A stretch of 13,871 bases of DNA from Mycoplasmatota bacterium (GCA_022712785.1 JAFLJX010000028.1:1-13871); one strand, 5' to 3'; shown: positions 5,308 through 12,637, numbered from the stretch's first letter. Numbers and translations: made by a program. Notes: generated by a model not told the origin, from the sequence alone.

Positions 5308-6243
5308 TTATTCATTATATTTTATTCGATAGATATCAAGGAGATTTTTATACTTATCCTGTCCAGTTTCGCAAGTTCCTATTAAAAATCCTCTTTCGTA
5401 TGGCCATTCTTTCAAACCTCTATAATAAAATAGTTTTATACTTTCATCAATGGTAAAAGGGATAAGACCATGTCTTAGACATTCCTTAAAAGCTATAATT
5501 CTACCAACACGTCCGTTTCCATCTTGGAATGGATGTATAATTTCAAAGTTATAATGAAACTCTAATATATCTTCAAAATTATACTTATGTTTGTTCTCAT
5601 ATGTACCAATAAGTTTAGCTATGTCTTTAGATACATTTTCAGGCGACGATGTTTCTAATCCTCCAACAGTATTTGGTCTTTTTTTATACTCTCCAACATT
5701 GAACCATTCCAACTTTGAATCACTAGTTCCAGTTTTAAGGATTTTATGTATATCTTTAACAAGTATATCTGTTATTGGTTCAAAAGCCATTTTAATTGCA
5801 TAATCAATACACCTAAAATGATTTTGTGCTTCTATAACATCATCAACATTAATTGCTTGATCATTTTCTGTTCCAATTGTATTTGTTTCAAAAATATACC
5901 TTGTTTGATCAGCTGTTAATCTACTACCTTCAATATGATTGGAATTGTAGGTCATTAATATCTGTGTTTCATGATAGATACTTCCTTTAATACCGTATTT
6001 CATTTCCTCTTTGAGTTGAGCCAATAAAGCAGAATCTGTTTTCTCAATCTCAATCTTTAGAATTTCATTTATTTTAACACCTAAATACTTACAGAGTGAT
6101 TCAATAGTTTGTAGAGACACATACTCACCTTTCTTGAATTTCGCTCTAGTAGCTGAAGAAATATTTAAATCTTCTGAAACTTGTGTTAGAGATAATCCTT
6201 TTTTCTTAAGAATATCTATCAATCCATTATAGTTCACTGCCAT
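5308..6243 (-). CDS. HTH-Fic protein (predicted AMP transferase, class II)
   Basis: A 311-residue protein. The N-terminal 60 residues form an Xre-like helix-turn-helix (LSLTQVSEDLNISSATRAKF). A Fic domain follows, with the complete motif HPFQDGNGRVGR (about 237-248; catalytic His, Mg-binding Asp, phosphate-binding loop). The sequence SNHIEG at about 101-106 fits the (S/T)xxxE(G/N) inhibitory helix in the N-terminal position, so this looks like a self-inhibited class II Fic enzyme. Such enzymes usually AMPylate (or deAMPylate) hydroxyl side chains using ATP; the target is unknown. An ATG at 6258 is in frame, but GGAGGTGAG sits just before ATG 6243. No separate antitoxin gene is present, consistent with built-in inhibition. 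Confidence 0.9.
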   Translation of the reverse strand: MAVNYNGLIDILKKKGLSLTQVSEDLNISSATRAKFKKGEYVSLQTIESLCKYLGVKINEILKIEIEKTDSALLAQLKEEMKYGIKGSIYHETQILMTYNSNHIEGSRLTADQTRYIFETNTIGTENDQAINVDDVIEAQNHFRCIDYAIKMAFEPITDILVKDIHKILKTGTSDSKLEWFNVGEYKKRPNTVGGLETSSPENVSKDIAKLIGTYENKHKYNFEDILEFHYNFEIIHPFQDGNGRVGRIIAFKECLRHGLIPFTIDESIKLFYYRGLKEWPYERGFLIGTCETGQDKYKNLLDIYRIKYNE

Positions 6244-6273
6244 ATAACTCACCTCCATATGTCTTCATACACT

Positions 6274-6302
6274 ATTTTAACATATATGTTTAGATAAGTA
6301 AA
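6274..6302 (-). promoter_or_regulatory. fic promoter with palindromic operator candidate
   Basis: Minus strand TTTACT (6297-6302), 17-bp spacer, TAAAAT (6274-6279) preceded by TGT. The spacer begins with the perfect 12-bp palindrome AACATATATGTT (6279-6290), touching the -10. Since the product carries a helix-turn-helix, self-repression at this site is a reasonable inference. Confidence 0.55.
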
Positions 6303-6354
6303 TATTTCGATATAATATATTTACTTTTGCAAATAAATTTTCAGATATGTATTT

Positions 6355-6392
6355 AAAAAAAGCCCAAATAAGTGTAACACTAAAAAGGGCTT
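6355..6392 (-). terminator. Terminator after tRNA-Arg fragment E
   Basis: Outer arms AAGCCC (6360-6365) and GGGCTT (6387-6392) enclose an inner AGTG/CACT hairpin; the A-run at 6355-6360 gives a T-tail on the minus strand. It lies 14 bp beyond the CCA end of fragment E. Confidence 0.7.
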
Positions 6393-6405
6393 CTTTGCTT
6401 TAAAA

Positions 6406-6582
6406 TGGCATTCCGGGAGGGATTTGAACCCCCGTCCGACGCCTTAGAAGGGCGATTTGACAATCGCAAAATGTAATTAGTTAAGAATGAAGAGAAAATA
6501 GTTTTGTAAGAAATTAGTTCATAAAAAGAAGCCAGTAATGACTTCTAAAATGAATCAACGGTGTTGGAGACCTAAAATGCAT
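6406..6582 (-). repeat. tRNA-Arg 3'-half fragment E plus shared left end
   Basis: Positions 6406-6451 copy the tRNA-Arg 3' half with three mismatches, keeping CCA and the core GCCTTAGAAGG. The following ~131 bp to ATGCAT (6451-6582) match the left end at 4214-4346. The block contains GCGATTTGACAATCGC beside the core (a perfect GCGATT/AATCGC hairpin, better preserved than in copy C) and a terminator-like hairpin at 6522-6545. Together with 6905-7029 it frames the small membrane protein gene. Confidence 0.87.
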
Positions 6583-6605
6583 ATGAATAATCTTGACACA
6601 AAATA

Positions 6606-6836
6606 TTAATAATATGTTTTTTTACTTATCAATCCTAAACAATAAATAATTATACCAACAAGTAATAGATATATACTTATGTCACCAAAGTAGCCAATTT
6701 CTGCCATAGCAAATGCACAAGAGTCATTATTAGAGCATCCAAATCCATAATCAATGTACGAACTTAGAGATACAAGAAAAACTACAAGTGATAATACAAA
6801 AGCCAACATGCTTCCAATCAAGTATTTTTTATTCAT
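6606..6836 (-). CDS. Small two-helix membrane protein (cassette cargo)
   Basis: A 76-residue protein with two predicted membrane helices (about 6-26 and 53-70) around a short loop containing two cysteines (GCSNNDSCAF), which could form a disulfide if the loop faces outside. The start has an excellent ribosome site (AAGGAGATGATATC before ATG). I recognise no family. It is the only cargo between a shared left end and a shared right end, which also enclose the lipoprotein at 4437-5081. Both cargos are envelope proteins. Confidence 0.75.
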   Translation of the reverse strand: MNKKYLIGSMLAFVLSLVVFLVSLSSYIDYGFGCSNNDSCAFAMAEIGYFGDISIYLLLVGIIIYCLGLISKKTYY

Positions 6837-6857
6837 GATATCATCTCCTTCTTCATT

Positions 6858-6886
6858 ATTTTAGCATATAAAAAGAAACCAGTAAA
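6858..6886 (-). promoter_or_regulatory. Promoter of the small membrane protein
   Basis: Minus strand TTTACT (6881-6886), 17-bp spacer, TAAAAT (6858-6863) preceded by TGC: the same hexamers and spacing as the fic promoter. The -35 falls inside a copy of the terminator-like hairpin (6869-6892, GAAACCAGTAAATGACTTC). Confidence 0.55.
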
Positions 6887-6904
6887 TGACTTCTGAGTTG
6901 TTAC

Positions 6905-7029
6905 AGTTAAATAAATTTGTTATAATCAAGGCAATAATATGGAATTCTATGAATATATTAAATGTCATATAAAGACTAAACTAAGCAGTTTAGCCACAAT
7001 TGAAATGATACCATCAATATCAAACGCCT
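6905..7029 (+). repeat. Shared right end, copy 2 (125 bp, identical to 5153-5277)
   Basis: Identical over 125 bp to copy 1. The promoter is TTGTTA just outside the block (6898-6903), a 17-bp spacer and TATAAT (6921-6926) on the plus strand. Unlike copy 1, the block continues into TCACAGGGCGTTGCTCGGG, so ACGCC and GGCGT enclose TCACAG, a shape resembling a tRNA anticodon arm. The terminator and 3' half of the intact tRNA-Arg follow. Confidence 0.9.
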
Positions 7030-7106
7030 CACAGGGCGTTGCTCGGGTAAAAAGACTAAATAAAAAAGTAGTAAGACCGATAAACGGCTTTACTACCTTG
7101 CTTTAA
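6939..7106 (+). CDS. 55-aa ORF from the right-end promoter
   Basis: The first 30 residues equal the mini-ORF at 5187; the tail continues NASQGVARVKRLNKKVV and ends INGFTTLL just before the tRNA CCA end. The tail is read through the opposite-strand tRNA terminator, so it is probably not an evolved protein sequence. Promoter and ribosome site are the same as in copy 1. No family recognised. The main use of this entry is to mark transcription pointing into the tRNA gene from the wrong side. Confidence 0.3.
   Translation: MEFYEYIKCHIKTKLSSLATIEMIPSISNASQGVARVKRLNKKVVRPINGFTTLL
7062..7096 (-). terminator. Terminator of tRNA-Arg
   Basis: Arms GTAGTAAGACCG (7068-7079) and CGGCTTTACTAC (7085-7096) around ATAAA, with a T-run on the minus strand from the A-run at 7062-7067. 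It begins 12 bp after the encoded CCA. Confidence 0.75.
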
Positions 7107-7108
7107 AA

Positions 7109-7185
<77 letters not shown>

Positions 7186-7200
7186 ATTTCAGCGTTATTT

Positions 7201-7229
7201 ATTATATAATAACGCCACTTGATTGTAAA
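7201..7229 (-). promoter_or_regulatory. tRNA-Arg promoter
   Basis: Minus strand TTTACA (7224-7229), exact 17-bp spacer, TATAAT (7201-7206), 15 bp from the tRNA 5' end. An inverted repeat GCGTTATT/AATAACGC (about 7192-7215) overlaps the -10. Confidence 0.75.
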
Positions 7230-7264
7230 GGGTATTAAGCTATTTTTTTAAACTTTTTTTATTT

Positions 7265-9100
7265 TCATTCTTCATTTTCATCTAACTTCTTGAAATAATC
7301 AATAATTAGTAACTCTTTTTGAAGTTCTAGCTCCATTATTCTTTCATAAAGAATATTATCCAAAATGGCTTCTTCACTTAGTAATCCGGTGTATTCATCA
7401 TTAAAGTTATAGTAATTACTCCCATCAGTTATCGTTAAATCACTGAATAACACATAATTATCCATATTACTAAATAAATCTTTACCAAAATAGTAATTAA
7501 AGTTAAGAGAACTGTCAATTAAGTTCAGAATTGACGGTGTAATGTCAATTGTAGACCCTGTCATTGATATAACTTCACCTGTCATGTTTGTCGCATACAT
7601 TATTAAATCCTGTCTCATAATTTCAGGAGACCCAATTTCTTCACCAATGTATTCAGAATACATTTCTTGATCAAACATATAAGGGTAATGATCTGGATAT
7701 ATTACAAATAACGTATTATCCATTTGTCCATTTATTGTAAGTTTGTCTATTACTAACCCTATCAAATTATCTAATTCAACAAGTTTCTCCATATAGTTAA
7801 CTATTTCAGGGTTTAATTCAACTTCTGGGTAAGCTTCTTCTACTCTACCATTATGAATATCGAACTCTTCTTGATTATATGCTCCATGTCCTGAATAAGT
7901 TAATAAATCTATATAAAACAATTCGTCATAATTCACAAATTCATCTAAGAAGTAAATCATTTCTGTATCAAATCTATCGTGAAATTCACTATATCCTAAA
8001 TCAAAAAGATCTTCTTGAAACTTTGAAATGCTAAACCCAAATTTCGGATTTATTTCTTCTCTACTATAAAACCATTCGTACCCACTATGGAAGTAATATG
8101 TATTGTATCCAATAGACTCAAGTTGATTAGGCAATGCATATGTATAAGTATTATCAACATATGAATCACATACATTATTAATTGTATGATTAGAACGCAC
8201 AGCACTAATACTAGTTAAACTCATAAACTCAGTATTACACGTAGCTCCTTGTTGGAATACAGGTGTATAATAGTTATCAAAAGTATATCCATCATTTAAC
8301 ATCATGTATAAATTAGGAGTTAAAACTGGATCAATAAATCTCGTTTCTAAGGTTTCTCCAACAATATTAATAATATTGTATCCTGCATATATATCACTAT
8401 AGTCATTTGTAACATGTTCTTCTTTATTATCGAAATAAGTATTTATATTTTCATATGCTTCTTCTTCATTAATTTTTATTTCACCTCTAAATAAATCCAA
8501 AATATGATAATTGAAATATCCATATTTTTCACTAAACAAACTACTATCATGCATTGTTTTATATAAATAAACATCGCTTTTATAGTAATCATCTTTAGTA
8601 TCAAAATTATAATTTCCTCCAACAAAAAATATACTGGCCACTATAATAAAGAATAAAGAAAGAATTCCGAAATCCTTTTTATAAAAGACATCTAATTTTT
8701 TATTTGTTATAATAAAATAGGAAGCAAAAATTCCTAATAGGATTGAAACATAAATATCAAAAGGTATATCTAAGTCATACTCTTTTGTATTCCCTTCTCC
8801 TAAACGATCAATTCCAAATAGATTAGATTTCGAAGTGATCATATCAAAATATGAAACATTAATTACATCCACAATCATAACAACACTAAAAAATACTATA
8901 ACAATAATATAAAAAGCTTTTTGAGAAGTTTTATATCTTACTAAACTTCCAAAAAATCCAACTAAAAACATCATTATTATAATATCAAACAAAAATCCAA
9001 AATTAAACATACTAATTCCAGTAGTAATATTAAGCACTACTCTTATAAGCATTAAATATGTCATTACAATTATAAAACTTTTGTTACTTCTTTTTGTCAT
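7265..9100 (-). CDS. LtaS-like membrane sulfatase (phosphoglycerol transferase family)
   Basis: A 611-residue protein with five predicted membrane helices in the first 160 residues (about 9-31, 35-54, 62-84, 112-132, 144-161), followed by an extracellular sulfatase-fold domain. Residues matching the LtaS active site are visible: Glu249 (VGETLETRF), nucleophile Thr287 (QQGATCNTEF), His338 (YFHSGYEWFYSRE), His405 (YSGHGAYN) and Asp470-His471 (YPDHYPYM). LtaS-type enzymes transfer glycerol-phosphate from phosphatidylglycerol to build lipoteichoic acid. This one is divergent (QGATCNTEF instead of the common GKTSD-type sequence), so another headgroup polymer is possible. The tail after about residue 560 is charged. 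Single gene with its own promoter, next to the tRNA array but probably host chromosome. Confidence 0.88.
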   Translation of the reverse strand: MTKRSNKSFIIVMTYLMLIRVVLNITTGISMFNFGFLFDIIIMMFLVGFFGSLVRYKTSQKAFYIIVIVFFSVVMIVDVINVSYFDMITSKSNLFGIDRLGEGNTKEYDLDIPFDIYVSILLGIFASYFIITNKKLDVFYKKDFGILSLFFIIVASIFFVGGNYNFDTKDDYYKSDVYLYKTMHDSSLFSEKYGYFNYHILDLFRGEIKINEEEAYENINTYFDNKEEHVTNDYSDIYAGYNIINIVGETLETRFIDPVLTPNLYMMLNDGYTFDNYYTPVFQQGATCNTEFMSLTSISAVRSNHTINNVCDSYVDNTYTYALPNQLESIGYNTYYFHSGYEWFYSREEINPKFGFSISKFQEDLFDLGYSEFHDRFDTEMIYFLDEFVNYDELFYIDLLTYSGHGAYNQEEFDIHNGRVEEAYPEVELNPEIVNYMEKLVELDNLIGLVIDKLTINGQMDNTLFVIYPDHYPYMFDQEMYSEYIGEEIGSPEIMRQDLIMYATNMTGEVISMTGSTIDITPSILNLIDSSLNFNYYFGKDLFSNMDNYVLFSDLTITDGSNYYNFNDEYTGLLSEEAILDNILYERIMELELQKELLIIDYFKKLDENEE

Positions 9101-9125
9101 TTTATCACATCACTTTGCTTAAGAC

Positions 9126-9134
9126 ATTATAACA
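9126..9134 (-). promoter_or_regulatory. Extended -10 promoter of the LtaS-like gene
   Basis: Minus strand TGTTATAAT, about 25 bp before the start codon at 9100. No convincing -35 at normal spacing. Confidence 0.6.
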
Positions 9135-9141
9135 TATATTT

Positions 9142-9249
9142 ATGCCATTTCTAGGTAAAGATAAAATTATAGAAATGTTAAAAAATTTATTAAAGAAGCA
9201 GAAAGACTTTGATGATGTTGAAAAAGACGAAGATAACGAGCAAATATAA
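9142..9249 (+). CDS. Possible 35-aa charged small protein
   Basis: An ATG-to-TAA frame encodes MPFLGKDKIIEMLKNLL followed by a tail rich in Lys, Asp and Glu. It looks like an amphipathic helix with a charged end. It stops one base past the start of a strong bidirectional terminator and converges with feoB. Against it, I see no ribosome site and no clear plus-strand promoter, and it overlaps the promoter region of the LtaS-like gene on the other strand. No family recognised. Confidence 0.35.
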   Translation: MPFLGKDKIIEMLKNLLKKQKDFDDVEKDEDNEQI

Positions 9250-9275
9250 AAGTTGAAGGATTTCCTTCAACTTTT
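9248..9275 (-). terminator. Bidirectional terminator downstream of feoB
   Basis: Arms AAAAGTTGAAGG and CCTTCAACTTTT around ATTT, T-rich on both sides. It begins 4 bp past the feoB stop and probably ends the feoAB transcript. Confidence 0.85.
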
Positions 9276-9278
9276 ATT

Positions 9279-11275
9279 TTACAAAAATATTCCAAATATT
9301 AAATTAACTATTAAAGCAACTAAGTAAGCTACGAAGAACGGATAAATGACACTAAATAGAGTCCATTTATTTGAACCAGTTTCACTTCTAATTGTAGCCA
9401 CAGTTGAAATACATGGTACATATAAACTAGCAAATACTATATACGTTAATGCTGATAAGGCTGTAAATCCAGATGCAATATCACCAACATATAATATATT
9501 CAAACTTGATACAACAACTTCTTTAGCTAAGAATCCACTAATTAAACTTGCTGTTGCTTGCCAATCTCCAAAGCCAAGCGGACTAAATATAGGTGATATA
9601 AATCCTGCAACATTACTTAGAAAACTATCTTCAGGATCAATGTTAATCCCATCCATTCCTATATTACTAAAAAGCTATAAAACTTAAAAGAATCTACTAA
9701 AATAAATGTTCCTGCTTTTTTTACAAATCTTTTAGCTTTTTCAAGTGCTTGATACGTAATTGTTCTTAGTTGAGGAACTCTGTAAGGAGGAACTTCTAAT
9801 AAAAACTTACTTCCAGCACCTTTAAAATATGATAAGTTAAGTAATTTAGCACTTAATAAAGTTACAATAATTCCCAATATATAAATTCCTAATATAATTA
9901 TAGCTCTATACTCAGTAAAGAATAAAGAAACGAATAAACCGTATATTGGAAGCCTAGCACTACAACTAACAAAAGGAATAGTAAGAATAGTTAATATTCT
10001 TTCTTTTTTATCTGCGATAGTTCTTGTAGCCATAATCGCAGGTACACTACATCCAAATCCAGTAATAATTGGAACAATACTTTTACCATTAAACCCAAAT
10101 TTACTTAAGAATCTATCCATGACTATGGCTACACGAGCCATATATCCTGTACCTTCAAGTATTGCGAGCATAAAGAATAAAACTACTATCTGTGGTAGAA
10201 AGACTAATATACCACCAACACCACCCATTACACCGTCAATCAATAATCCATACATGAATCCAGTTAACCCTAAAAACTCTAATGCTTCTCCTAAATATAA
10301 TACTAGGTAATCATTCCAAAATATATCAAAGTAGTTAGTTAAGAAACTACCAACCCCGAGGAATTTACCAAAACTGACCTGGTAAATAGCTAACATAATT
10401 ACAAAGAAAATTGGTATACCAAACTTAGGATGTGTAATTATTCTATCTATTTTTTGATTAAAGTATTTTGAATGTTCTTTTTCTTCTACTTTTATTAATG
10501 ATTCTCTAACTATCTTATCAATAAACTCGCGTCTTGTATTAAAGATTGCACCTTTTAAACTAAAGGCGACTTTTTCTTCTATTATTCTATCTTCTACCTC
10601 TTTAATAACTTCCCTAATTTTATCTTCTTTGACTAGGTTTAAGAATTTAAAAATTCCTTCGTTACCTTCAAGAATCTGAAGAGCAAGCCATTTTTTCTTA
10701 ACTTGAATAACATCATATCTTAGTAAATCATGAATTCTTTGTATTCCCCATTTAATTGTATGATGATAATCAAGTTCAAGAGCTTTTGTAATTCTTAAGT
10801 TTTGCATTTCTGAAGCAATTTGTGTCTGATCATCATGATGTCTTTCTCTTGCGCTTATACTAATCGCATTAACTCTTAAACTATCTTTAATTTTTTCGAT
10901 ATCAATTACATATCCATTGTTTCTTAATGCATCTTTTAAATTAAATACTAATAAACTAGGAACGCCTAGTTCAAGCAACTGTATTGTTAGGTGTAAATTA
11001 CGTCTTAAATGTGTAGAATCAATTATATTAACAATCCCGTTATATGATTCATTTAACAACGAATATGTAACTACTCCCTCATCTTCACTAGCGGGAGAAA
11101 CGTTATATGTTCCTGGTAAATCAACCAAGTTAGCACCTTCATAATGTTTTACATGATGAACTCTTTTTTCAACTGTAACACCACTATAATTACCAACGTG
11201 AACGTGTGATTGAGTCATAAAATTAAAAAATGTACTTTTACCTACATTTGGGTTCCCGGCAAGTAAATATATCAT
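9279..11275 (-). pseudogene. feoB: Ferrous iron transporter FeoB, split by an apparent frameshift
   Basis: FeoB imports Fe(II) across the membrane with a fused G-protein domain. The first frame (9659-11275, 538 codons) holds G1 GNPNVGKST (7-15), G3 DLPG (52-55), G4 NLKD (112-115), G5 SISAR (139-143) and the gate motifs GFGCSVPA (406-413) and CSARLP (438-443). It then runs off as DSFKFYSFLVI and stops. The second frame (9279-9656) resumes at the expected place with PEDSFLSNVAGF and SGFLAKEVVV. Reading AGT AAT ATA GGA ATG across the joint restores SNIGMDG, so one base seems lost near 9665-9675, beside a five-A run. Joined length about 665 residues, normal for FeoB. Start overlaps feoA by ATGA. 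Sequencing error or true mutation cannot be told apart here. Confidence 0.85.
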
Positions 11276-11496
11276 TTTCTCACCTCAATCAATTCTGCGT
11301 CTTCTTTTCTTAAACAAATTTCAATATCATCAACTTCAATTACGTATAATCTGTTTGATGATAATTTATTTAACATAACGACAGTAGCACTCTCATATAT
11401 ACCTAAATCCATTAGTCTTTTATTAAATATTTGGTCTATTTTACCAAGGGATACTATTCTTGCGGTTTCATCTCTTTTTAAATCAGTTATATTCAT
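11272..11496 (-). CDS. feoA: FeoA family protein, Fe(II) transport partner
   Basis: A 74-residue SH3-like protein, normal FeoA length, with the typical pattern TARIVSLG, RLMDLGI, then a C-terminal strand AELIEV. FeoA is a small cytoplasmic partner needed for full FeoB activity. A GTG nine bases upstream is in frame, but the ribosome site AGGAGTG is correctly spaced only for ATG 11496. The stop overlaps the feoB start by four bases, so the two are translationally coupled. A -10 (TATAAT, 11517-11522) lies about 20 bp upstream. Confidence 0.9.
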   Translation of the reverse strand: MNITDLKRDETARIVSLGKIDQIFNKRLMDLGIYESATVVMLNKLSSNRLYVIEVDDIEICLRKEDAELIEVRK

Positions 11497-11516
11497 AAGT
11501 ATCACTCCTAATATAA

Positions 11517-11522
11517 ATTATA
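11517..11522 (-). promoter_or_regulatory. feoA: feoAB promoter -10
   Basis: Minus strand TATAAT. The hexamer 17 bp upstream (TTTGTA, 11540-11545) is a weak -35 lying inside the inverted repeat 11534-11561, so a protein bound there would interfere with transcription. Confidence 0.5.
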
Positions 11523-11533
11523 AAAGAAAAGAA

Positions 11534-11561
11534 AAAAATTACAAACAAATTTGTAATTTTT
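11534..11561 (-). terminator. 12-bp perfect inverted repeat between the Fur-family gene and feoA
   Basis: Arms AAAAATTACAAA and TTTGTAATTTTT around CAAA, followed by T-rich sequence on the minus strand, so it can terminate the regulator transcript. It also overlaps the likely feoAB -35, so an operator role is equally possible. It does not match the classical Fur or PerR box. Confidence 0.6.
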
Positions 11562-11597
11562 CTTTTTATTCTTAATAAAGAGTAAGCTATTTCTAAC

Positions 11598-12080
11598 TTA
11601 TCTTCCCTGTCCAAGCGCTTTAATAAAGCAAGCGTCATCTTTTTTACAAGTATCTTTCTCATAATGATCACATACACCTTCAACAACTAGTTGAAGTTTT
11701 GTAATACTGAAATTTTTAAAAGTTTCTTGTTCTTTTATTAAATCAAATATCTTACTATCATTTATTTCTATAATATTACTGTTCACCTTGCAAGTAACAT
11801 GAATGTGCGAATCTGCATTATGACTTTTTTCATCGATTGTTAAATCGTAATGTTTTTTGCCATTAATAAAGATTTGAGCCACAATTTTATGCTCAATCAG
11901 AAAGTCAATATTATTATAAACAGTTCCTAGGTTATTATACCCTCTTTTTCTAAGTTCAGTATAAATATCTTGGATAGTTAAATGATTTCCCTCTAACACG
12001 TCAATAATCGCTCTTCTTTGTTTCGTTATTCTAATATTTTGTTTTCTTAATTCTGAAAAGATTTTTTCTCTTTCATCCAT
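11598..12080 (-). CDS. Fur family metal-dependent transcription regulator
   Basis: A 160-residue protein. The N-terminal winged helix includes RITKQRRAIIDVL and the recognition helix GTVYNNIDFL (about 52-61). The dimerisation domain has HIHVTC (92-97). The first CxxC zinc knuckle is incomplete (CKVN), and three cysteines cluster near the C-terminus (137, 145, 151). A longer frame to 12203 exists, but AGGTGATAAT precedes ATG 12080 and the extra 41 residues overlap coaD and look non-coding. Position directly upstream of feoAB favours iron sensing (Fur), but PerR or Zur cannot be excluded from sequence alone, so no gene symbol is given. Confidence 0.88.
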   Translation of the reverse strand: MDEREKIFSELRKQNIRITKQRRAIIDVLEGNHLTIQDIYTELRKRGYNNLGTVYNNIDFLIEHKIVAQIFINGKKHYDLTIDEKSHNADSHIHVTCKVNSNIIEINDSKIFDLIKEQETFKNFSITKLQLVVEGVCDHYEKDTCKKDDACFIKALGQGR

Positions 12081-12144
12081 ATTATCACCTATTTTTATAT
12101 TAACATTTTTATAAATAAAAGAAAACTGATTTACACTTAAAAAA

Positions 12145-12172
12145 AGAAAAACTCTAATAATTGAGTTTTTCT
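12145..12172 (-). terminator. coaD terminator overlapping the coaD stop codon
   Basis: Arms AGAAAAACTC and GAGTTTTTCT around TAATAATT, with a T-run on the minus strand from 12139-12145. The coaD stop lies within the hairpin. This separates the rsmD-coaD unit from the Fur-family gene. Confidence 0.8.
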
Positions 12173-12636
12173 TTGATTTTATTTTCAATATATTCAGGTA
12201 CAAAAGGTCCTAGTTCACCTTTAAACAGCGCTATTTCTTTCACAGTAGTACTAGATAAAAACGAATATTTGTTAGATGTCATAAAGAATACACTATCAAC
12301 ATCCTTTTCTAAAACACGGTTTGTATGAGTTAATTGAAATTCATATTCAAAGTCTGTCATTGCTCTTAGACCCCTTATCATATGGTTTGCTCCTAATCTT
12401 TTGGTTTCTTTCACTGATAGTTCATTTGATGTTAATACTTGAATTTTATCAATACATGGCTTTAATACTTCTTTAACCATATCAACTCTCTCTTCTCCAG
12501 TAAATAAAGAAGTCTTACTAGGATTGACACTAATTAGAATTATTAAACGATCAAATACCTTTAATGCTCTTTTTACTATATCCATGTGCCCATAAGTAAT
12601 TGGATCAAAACTTCCAGGGTAAACTGCGACTTTCAT
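12154..12636 (-). CDS. coaD: Phosphopantetheine adenylyltransferase
   Basis: Converts 4'-phosphopantetheine and ATP to dephospho-CoA, the fourth step of CoA synthesis from pantothenate, in the cytoplasm. At 160 residues it has the normal family length and the diagnostic motifs: YPGSFDPITYGH at 6-17 (nucleotidyltransferase TxGH, here TYGH), RGLRAMTDFEYE at 88-99 and SFLSSTTVKEIA at 125-136. The ribosome site GGGGAG lies within the end of rsmD and only one base separates the two genes. rsmD-coaD is a widely conserved pair in Gram-positive bacteria. Confidence 0.97.
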   Translation of the reverse strand: MKVAVYPGSFDPITYGHMDIVKRALKVFDRLIILISVNPSKTSLFTGEERVDMVKEVLKPCIDKIQVLTSNELSVKETKRLGANHMIRGLRAMTDFEYEFQLTHTNRVLEKDVDSVFFMTSNKYSFLSSTTVKEIALFKGELGPFVPEYIENKIKEKLNY

Positions 12637-12637
12637 A

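Noticed and set aside
441..7108. An integrase or transposase gene driving the array
   Set aside because: I checked the gene-sized frames and intergenic stretches for catalytic motifs of tyrosine or serine recombinases and DDE transposases and saw none.
9346..9687. 113-aa plus-strand frame opposite feoB
   Set aside because: Shadow of the FeoB C-terminal coding region, including the frameshift joint; no independent start signals.
11483..11686. 67-aa frame overlapping the Fur-family gene and feoA
   Set aside because: Out-of-frame overlap crossing the inverted repeat; composition not protein-like.
12081..12203. 41-residue N-terminal extension of the Fur-family protein
   Set aside because: It overlaps the end of coaD and its terminator; the ribosome site points to ATG 12080, which gives a normal Fur start.
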